A stretch of 64,000 nt of DNA from Anaerolineae bacterium (lineage in GTDB: Bacteria > Chloroflexota > Anaerolineae > Promineifilales > Promineifilaceae). Every line of letters starts with the position of its first letter. The first letter of the stretch is position 1. The stretch is taken from the NCBI GenBank assembly GCA_023384415.1, contig JAHDWJ010000018.1, positions 1-64,000 of the forward strand. Reading direction: 5' to 3'. The notes under the pieces are model-generated. The model did not search any database and was not told where the DNA came from. It was given only the letters and a program-made list of their open reading frames with translations. Positions 58,806 to 64,000 of the stretch are shown here, in pieces. A program made the translations under genes and the position numbers.

Positions 58806-59618
58806 TTAGTTGAGGGTCTCCAGGCGGGCCATTTGTTCTGGAGTGAGGGTGATAGCGGCCGCGTCCCAATTTTGTTGCAAGTGGATAGGGTTGTGGGACA
58901 TGGGAACAGTGATGACCCAGGGCTGTTGGACTAACCAGGCCAGGGCGATTTGATACGGGGCAGCCTGGTGCGCGGCCGCGATCTCCGCCAACACCCCCTC
59001 AGCCCGCAGCCGCCCCTCTTCCACCGGAGAATACGCCGTCACCACAATGCCGTTCTCCTGGCAATAGGGAATCACCCCATTTTGTTTGTAGGTGCGGGTA
59101 GTCACACTATATGGTATTTGATTGGTGACAATCGGAGTGTCACTGAGGGCCTGCGCCTGCTTTAACTCAGCCAGATCAAAGTTACTCACACCCAGATAAC
59201 GCACTTTGCCCGCCTGCACTGCCTCATTGAGGGCCCGAAACGTCTCTTCTAGCGGGGTATGGTCGCGCCAATGGATTAAAAACAGGTCAATTTGCTCAAC
59301 ACCTAACCGGCGTAGAGACCCTTCGATAGATTGATGGGTGCGCTGGTAGCTGAGATTGGGCGGCCGCACCTTTGTGGTGAGGAAGATCTGCTGCCGGTCA
59401 ACCTGCCGGATCGCCTGCCCTACCAGCTCTTCGGTATGGCCGTTGGCATACATCTCGGCGGTGTCTATGTGGGTATAACCGATGGTGAGCGCGGCCGCTA
59501 ATGCCCGCAGTGCCCGTTCATCTTGAGAGCGATCTGGCCGACTGCGCCCACCCATCGCCCAGGTTCCCAACCCCATCACCGGTAACTCCGTGCCATCATA
59601 AAGCGTAATCGCTCGCAT
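58806..59618 (-). CDS. Aldo/keto reductase
   Basis: 270 aa (beta/alpha)8 barrel. The tetrad is visible: Asp in HIDTAEMYANGH, Tyr in the same motif, Lys in FLTTKVRPP and His in LFLIHWRDHTPLEE; GVSNF and the C-terminal QIALAWLV are characteristic. It reduces aldehydes or ketones with NADPH; substrate unknown. Four GCGGCCGC octamers lie in this 0.8-kb gene. Confidence 0.93.
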   Translation of the reverse strand: MRAITLYDGTELPVMGLGTWAMGGRSRPDRSQDERALRALAAALTIGYTHIDTAEMYANGHTEELVGQAIRQVDRQQIFLTTKVRPPNLSYQRTHQSIEGSLRRLGVEQIDLFLIHWRDHTPLEETFRALNEAVQAGKVRYLGVSNFDLAELKQAQALSDTPIVTNQIPYSVTTRTYKQNGVIPYCQENGIVVTAYSPVEEGRLRAEGVLAEIAAAHQAAPYQIALAWLVQQPWVITVPMSHNPIHLQQNWDAAAITLTPEQMARLETLN

Positions 59619-59648
59619 AAATACCCCTATTAGAAATTACCCAGAACA

Positions 59649-60500
59649 TTAAACCGGGTACTCTACCCCAACTTCTCGATCTTTGAGGAGTGTCAAATCT
59701 ACATTAGATATATCAGCCCTGGGTATTAATTGGTAATGCTTTTCATCTACGACATTCAACATCAAAACATCATCCTTCTCACGTACCGTCAGTTCAAGTA
59801 AAGCCACATTATCTTGCCCTGTAAATTGCAGAGCTATCGGGCGGCAAATAGCCATGGGATACCTTTCCTGACAGAGGATAATGTCTTGCATCACTTGTAC
59901 AATCCCAAATTTATCACCCGGTGATTTTGCCTGACAAGGCAGCACAAAATGTGTTCCCCGTTTATTGAGACCCACATATATTTCATCTACTTCCATCTGC
60001 CCAATCTCTTTCACTGTTGTACGGAGATGGTTTTGGACTGAGTAACAGGTCAGACCCGTAAAAATGTCTATTAGCCGGTTATAACGGGCGCGGGTCAAAA
60101 GCGCTTGCTCATCGGTTCCTGGGGCGTAATGACGTACAATGGCAGGGGTGGCATCGGGGATATTGATAGGGTAGTAATGCGTCCCCGGCTCAATTTTGCC
60201 AGGTGAGGCCAGGCGAAAAGCATACTCGCCAATACCTACACCCACAATAATCCACTCAGCCCCAGTTGGGGCGGTATTTTGGACAGCCAAGGGTAACTCG
60301 CGGCGAAAGCGAAACGAATAAGGAATATCACCTAAGTTTTTGATGCGGGCGAAACTTAACGACAAAGAAGCCGCTGCTAATTCGTCCCGATTGAACTTGA
60401 CGATGACATCTCCTGACTGGTAATTACGATGAAAAATCCATTCGATGATTTGTTCGTATTTGCCCATGTATTTTGACCACCCTTTTTCTAACCAGGCCAT
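59649..60500 (-). CDS. Putative type II restriction endonuclease
   Basis: 283 aa. The segment MEVDEIYVGLNKRGTHFVLP, followed by CQAKSPGDKFGIVQ, contains the D/E-x(n)-Q-x-K arrangement of a PD-(D/E)XK nuclease (Asp172/Glu173, Gln190, Lys192) and is close to known REase families that follow an N4/N6-type methylase. The remainder has no clear domain. It overlaps the methyltransferase by 13 bp on the same strand, the usual coupling of restriction-modification genes. The recognition sequence cannot be inferred. The pair contains no GCGGCCGC, unlike most genes here. Confidence 0.75.
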   Translation of the reverse strand: MAWLEKGWSKYMGKYEQIIEWIFHRNYQSGDVIVKFNRDELAAASLSLSFARIKNLGDIPYSFRFRRELPLAVQNTAPTGAEWIIVGVGIGEYAFRLASPGKIEPGTHYYPINIPDATPAIVRHYAPGTDEQALLTRARYNRLIDIFTGLTCYSVQNHLRTTVKEIGQMEVDEIYVGLNKRGTHFVLPCQAKSPGDKFGIVQVMQDIILCQERYPMAICRPIALQFTGQDNVALLELTVREKDDVLMLNVVDEKHYQLIPRADISNVDLTLLKDREVGVEYPV

Positions 60501-61843
60501 CGCAGGACAATAACTTCTTCGCGTAACTCTGCTTGTGTCCCTGTAGAGAATCGGGTTCTGAAAAGATCAATCCGCTCTACTTCGTAGCCTAACTCAGAGG
60601 CTATTTCGGCCAATAGTTGACCTGTTCTAATCAAAACCTGCAAATAAGAAGCCTGATCGCCTACAACATAAGCCAGATGAGCACCAGGTTTTAGCACCGT
60701 CGTTAATGTGGCCAGATGTCTGGCCATGCCACCGAAATAAAGCCGTGTCACTCGGGCATATAATCTCTCAAACCCAGAAGTTTTACCCAAATGAATACGC
60801 CGCTGCTCAATGGCATTTGCCACGCTCTGTACTGCGTGATTACCAACCACCCATTGGTCATCATCATCAACAACGTATACACCCCTGGTATTAGAGCGTA
60901 ATAGTCGTTTTTTATGCTGTCGTAATTCAGCCATATCCGCTACAAAGCCTAATAGCACCGATTCTAGCCGGGTAGTGCGGGTGTAATCTTTTTCATTAGG
61001 ATAAGGGGGTGAAGTAATCACGGCATCAATGGATTGAGGGGGGAGTAATTGGGCTGCGTTTCGGGCATCGCCTAAATAAATAGTGGCCTGGGGGTAATGT
61101 TGACCTTGTACTGTTTGCAGATCGGCTATTATTTTTTGCATTTCATGTTTCCAAATAGCCACAACAGGCACATCTCCCTTTAATTTGCCAACACCAACTT
61201 CAGGCCCAAATTTCAGGTTGCCAATTTTGGTGACAAGGGCATTGCCGATAGCTAATAATCCATATTTGTAAGCAGGGGCAGCCCGTAATTTGTTCAGATG
61301 TTCTAACAGAATAACCGTTTTATGCAGAGGGAGAGGGCTAATAGAATGGGTGATCAATGCTTTTTCAGCTTGAGGGGGTAAGCTTCGTAAATTTTTAGGA
61401 AGTTCTCCTGTTAAGGCATAATCATCAATACCTTGTTGGGCTAACGTTTGATAACTTCGATCCACAACTTCCTCGGTCAAGGCCCATAATTCTTCTGGAG
61501 CTATAGCCCAATCAACTTTTACCGTAGAAGCAAAATGGGGGAATGGGTTCGCCTCAATACCTAAAGCCTGCATCTGCTGTCTTTTGGCTTCAATGAGGGT
61601 TGTTCCAGTGCCGCAAAAAGGATCAAGAATTTTCGCGTTTTCCCTTACCTTAAAATCATACAAATAATCACGGACCAGGTGAGGGGGGAAGGAGAGGATA
61701 AAACGGTACCATTGATGGAAGGGCCGATCGGCCGGGTCAAGGTCGTTGCTTTTATTAGTGATAGGATTTACTGTGGATGGTTCAAGGCAATCTGCGGCTG
61801 GATTCCACAATGGCAGTGGTTCTTGTTTATGTGGGGATAACAT
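60488..61843 (-). CDS. DNA methyltransferase (N4-cytosine/N6-adenine amino type)
   Basis: 451 aa. Motif I DPFCGTGTTLIEA at 74-86 (SAM binding) comes before motif IV TSPPYPNEKDYTR at 277-289 (catalytic), with about 190 residues between that probably hold target recognition. Order I then IV distinguishes it from the beta class, where the catalytic motif comes first. TSPPY suggests modification of cytosine at N4, less often adenine N6. Together with the overlapping endonuclease it is most likely a type II restriction-modification system. Its target would decide whether it has anything to do with the octamers. Confidence 0.88.
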   Translation of the reverse strand: MLSPHKQEPLPLWNPAADCLEPSTVNPITNKSNDLDPADRPFHQWYRFILSFPPHLVRDYLYDFKVRENAKILDPFCGTGTTLIEAKRQQMQALGIEANPFPHFASTVKVDWAIAPEELWALTEEVVDRSYQTLAQQGIDDYALTGELPKNLRSLPPQAEKALITHSISPLPLHKTVILLEHLNKLRAAPAYKYGLLAIGNALVTKIGNLKFGPEVGVGKLKGDVPVVAIWKHEMQKIIADLQTVQGQHYPQATIYLGDARNAAQLLPPQSIDAVITSPPYPNEKDYTRTTRLESVLLGFVADMAELRQHKKRLLRSNTRGVYVVDDDDQWVVGNHAVQSVANAIEQRRIHLGKTSGFERLYARVTRLYFGGMARHLATLTTVLKPGAHLAYVVGDQASYLQVLIRTGQLLAEIASELGYEVERIDLFRTRFSTGTQAELREEVIVLRWPG

Positions 61844-61924
61844 ACTCTCTCCAATCAGATATTTGATTGGGTTAAGTTTAGAGTATGGGGTTGATTTGTC
61901 AAAGGGGGGAACAAAGGTCGTTAG

Positions 61925-61985
61925 CCACGCATTTCACAAATTAGCACGAATATAAACTCTTCGTGGTAATTTGTGAAATTCGTGG
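61925..61985. repeat. Palindromic repeat CCACGCATTTCACAAATTA
   Basis: CCACGCATTTCACAAATTAG at 61925-61944 has a near-perfect complement TAATTTGTGAAATTCGTGG ending at 61985. It is the only copy of this type I see, in the gap upstream of the methyltransferase. Confidence 0.8.
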
Positions 61986-62046
61986 CAAAGCGTTTTTAGC
62001 TCTGGTCTGACCGGGTTATGGGGTGCATCTTATCTGGTCTGACCCA

Positions 62047-63342
62047 TTACAGATAGCCTAATTTCCTGGCCGCGCAGGTGAGTTCGTCCCGGAAATCGGG
62101 GTGGGCGATGCGGATGAGGGATTGGGCCCGCTGGCGTAAGGTTTTACCATGTAAGGAAGCAACACCAAACTCAGTGACGACCCAATGCACGTCGTTCCGG
62201 GTGGTGACGACGCCGGAGCCTTCATACAAGGTGGGAACAATCCGGCTGATGGCCCCGTCCTGGGCGGTGGAAAGGCAGGCGATGATGGGCAATCCCCCTT
62301 TGGAACGGGCGGCCCCGCGAATGAAATCTACCTGCCCCCCAGCCCCGCTGTACATTTTGGCCCCAATGGAGTCGGCGCATACCTGCCCGGTTAAATCTAT
62401 TTGCAGGGCGGAGTTGATGGCGACCATGCGGGCGTTTTGGGCGATGTTGAACGGGTCGTTGACGTAATCGGTGGAGCGCATCTCGATGAGGGGGTTGTTG
62501 TTGACGAAATTATACAGCTTTTGGGTGCCGAAGAGGAACCCGGCTACTATTTTACCGGGATGGAACGTTTTGCGGCCGCAGGTAATCACCCCTTTCTCCA
62601 CCAACTCAATCACCCCATCCGAAAACAGCTCCGTGTGAATGCCCAAATCCCGATGGTTGCCCAGACATTGCAGCACCGCATCGGGAATACTGCCAATCCC
62701 CATTTGCAGCGTTGCCCCATCAGGAATCAGCCCGGCAATATGCTGCCCAATCTGTAAATGCTCCGGTGTACTCCCTCCCTGGGGAGCTTCGGGCAGGGGA
62801 TAATCCACTTCAACAATATGGTCCAACTGGCTGACATGGATAAAGCTGTCCCCCAACGTGCGGGGCATCTGCTGGTTGACCTCAGCAATGACCATACGGG
62901 CGGCCTCAGCGGCCGGTTTGGTCGTGCCCACCTCAACGCCAAAGCTGCAAAATCCATGCTCATCCGGGGGGGTGACGGAGATCAGAGCTACATTAAGGGG
63001 CAAAACGCCGGTGCGGAAAAGGCCAGGAATCTCAGATAAGAAAACAGGGGTAAAATCAGCCCGCCCTTCCTGCACCGCCCGGCGCACATTGCTGCCAATG
63101 AACAGGGCATTGACCCGAATATGGTCTTGAAATTGGGGTTGAGCATACGGGGCCGGGGCAAAGGTGAGAATGTGGGTTAATTCAACCCGACGCAGGTCTG
63201 GGGCACGATCAACCAACCCTTGCACCAACTGCATGGGCACCCCAGCCCCACCCCCTAAATAGACGCGATGACCCGGCAAAATAGTTTGCATCGCGGTTGG
63301 TATATCAGTCACTTTTTGCTGGTAAATAGATTCCCAGTTCAT
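62047..63342 (-). CDS. Acetyl-CoA hydrolase/transferase family CoA-transferase
   Basis: 431 aa. N-terminal VYLGGGAGVPMQLVQGLVDR, then the LQMGIGSIPDAVLQCLGNHR and HTELFSDGVIELVEKG blocks; in the family the Glu of the E-L-F/SDG region forms the CoA thioester. C-terminal YSGAGGQVDFIRGA is typical. It resembles 4-hydroxybutyrate or butyrate/acetate CoA-transferases, so it probably moves CoA between short acids. Divergent from the aminotransferase gene. Confidence 0.92.
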   Translation of the reverse strand: MNWESIYQQKVTDIPTAMQTILPGHRVYLGGGAGVPMQLVQGLVDRAPDLRRVELTHILTFAPAPYAQPQFQDHIRVNALFIGSNVRRAVQEGRADFTPVFLSEIPGLFRTGVLPLNVALISVTPPDEHGFCSFGVEVGTTKPAAEAARMVIAEVNQQMPRTLGDSFIHVSQLDHIVEVDYPLPEAPQGGSTPEHLQIGQHIAGLIPDGATLQMGIGSIPDAVLQCLGNHRDLGIHTELFSDGVIELVEKGVITCGRKTFHPGKIVAGFLFGTQKLYNFVNNNPLIEMRSTDYVNDPFNIAQNARMVAINSALQIDLTGQVCADSIGAKMYSGAGGQVDFIRGAARSKGGLPIIACLSTAQDGAISRIVPTLYEGSGVVTTRNDVHWVVTEFGVASLHGKTLRQRAQSLIRIAHPDFRDELTCAARKLGYL

Positions 63343-63530
63343 TATAGTCGTTCCTCAAAAAACAGAGATAGTCATAAAAACAATACTACCCAAGTGTATA
63401 AAAAACCGGGCAATACTCCAGTAATGAATGTCACCCTGTCGGTCAGAGAGTTGTCACAGCGTCATAAGTTGCCTGTCGGTTAAACGAAGCGATACTTCTG
63501 AATTATCAATCATCAATCAATGGAGCTGCT

Positions 63531-64000
63531 ATGTCTTCTTTACGTGACCTGTTTTTGTTAGACCCAACAGTGGTTTTTCTCAATCATGGCTCTTTTGGAG
63601 CCACACCGCGCCCTGTGTTTGAGGTGTACCAGGAGTGGCAATGCCGCCTGGAATGGCAGCCGGTACAATTTTTAGGGACGGATATTGCGGATTATCTCGC
63701 GGCCGCACGCCAATCTTTAGGCACCTATCTCAATGCCCCGGCAGATGACCTGGTATTTGTGCCTAACGCTACCTTTGGGGTAAACGTGGTGGCCCGCTCC
63801 CTCAACCTGGGGCCGGATGATGAGGTGCTGACCAGTAACCATGAGTACGGGGCTTGTGATAATGCCTGGCTGTTTCTCAGCGGCAAACAACGGTTTACTT
63901 ATATGCGCCAGCCGATTGCTTTACCGGCAACAACGCCGGAAGCGATCATCGAGCAGTTGTGGCAGGGAGTCACCCCGCGCACCAGGGTTATTTATGTGAG
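63531..64000 (+). CDS. Class V aminotransferase (isopenicillin-N-epimerase-like), partial
   Basis: 157 residues are in the window, cut by its right end. The start, MSSLRDLFLLDPTVVFLNHG SFGATPRPV, is the signature of the IPN-epimerase/aminotransferase V branch, followed by LVFVPNATFGVNVVARSL and DEVLTSNHEYGACDNAW, the PLP-pocket His region. Members act as PLP-dependent epimerases, lyases or desulfurases on amino acids. The lysine that binds PLP lies beyond the window. Confidence 0.88.
   Translation, partial: MSSLRDLFLLDPTVVFLNHGSFGATPRPVFEVYQEWQCRLEWQPVQFLGTDIADYLAAARQSLGTYLNAPADDLVFVPNATFGVNVVARSLNLGPDDEVLTSNHEYGACDNAWLFLSGKQRFTYMRQPIALPATTPEAIIEQLWQGVTPRTRVIYV

Larger units (their letters stand above)
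1181..63710. repeat. Dispersed highly iterated palindrome GCGGCCGC (about 95-100 copies)
   Basis: The self-complementary octamer GCGGCCGC is scattered from 1181 to about 63702. By hand I count roughly 95-100 copies; a random sequence of this composition would hold about two. Most lie in genes, in all three frames, where they encode Ala-Ala-Ala, Gly-Arg or Arg-Pro. Dense stretches are 35.0-37.0 kb (nine), 41.5-42.9 kb (seven) and 43.8-44.8 kb (eight). Gaps fall over the PQQ dehydrogenase, the integron cassettes, the MarR/DUF1801 pair, the AI-2E-family genes and the restriction-modification pair. The count is by eye and may be off by a few. Confidence 0.95.

Noticed and set aside
1181..63710. 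Octamers as NotI linker or vector contamination
   Set aside because: They lie in frame within many unrelated conserved genes, for example in the RPRR motif at 32235, so they are native.

Overview
The window is a 64 kb stretch of a bacterial chromosome, most likely a Chloroflexota (Anaerolineae-like) genome. This is an inference from the gene mix: S9 peptidases, penicillin-acylase-like hydrolases, DUF2142-type membrane glycosyltransferases, large XRE/NB-ARC regulators, a biotin-dependent acyl-CoA carboxylase operon and an apocarotenoid/CrtI pair, together with abundant intergenic palindromes. No rRNA or tRNA gene was recognised.

The strongest signal is not a gene. The palindrome GCGGCCGC occurs roughly 95-100 times (hand count), against about two expected at this composition, mostly inside coding sequence and in all frames. 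In two blocks (about 33.5-34.8 kb and 45.4-53.0 kb) it is largely replaced by a second palindrome with the same core, ACGGCCGT (about 25 copies), which I did not see elsewhere in the window. A roughly 100-bp duplication (48.06 and 49.80 kb) carries GCGGCCGC in one copy and ACGGCCGT in the other, with almost no other change. A scar at 53.87-54.00 kb fuses pieces of two different loci exactly at a GCGGCCGC. The pattern resembles the HIP1 palindrome of cyanobacteria, in two dialects.

Layout. 0-0.93 kb: a MITE with perfect terminal repeats and a 9-bp target duplication, beside a decayed UPF0175/DUF3368 toxin-antitoxin pair. 0.9-8.2 kb: a DUF2142-like membrane protein, a PQQ-type sugar dehydrogenase, a di-haem peroxidase fused to a beta-helix, and a lipoprotein cytochrome c. 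8.6-11.9 kb: an integron (intI, attI, three cassettes including hicAB, three attC sites, and one extra attC in inverted orientation). 11.9-21.8 kb: a MarR regulator, lytic transglycosylase, S9 peptidase, YhhN family protein, and two cell-surface sugar genes. 21.9-31.9 kb: a minus-strand run of acyl-CoA carboxylase (PccB, AccC, BCCP), two penicillin acylases and an L7/L12-domain membrane protein. 32.1-34.8 kb: an ATPase fragment, a CBM9-like protein, and small DUF4258/YgiT and DUF6883/DUF4926 pairs. 34.8-41.0 kb: an ABC exporter and a carotenoid oxygenase/desaturase pair. 41.2-44.9 kb: YoeB, a split regulator and a T2SSF-like protein.

44.9-54.1 kb is an accessory island. It begins at an abrupt gene-gene junction, carries a DUF262-HNH-AlbA_2 fusion, BrnT/BrnA, HEPN/MNT and C39-like genes, then a two-component system with a hydrolase, and ends in a patchwork of gene fragments. 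54.1-64 kb returns to housekeeping-type genes (hydrolase, MDR reductase, two AI-2E-family proteins, aldo/keto reductase, CoA-transferase, a partial class V aminotransferase) plus a methyltransferase/endonuclease pair that looks like a restriction-modification system and contains no octamer.
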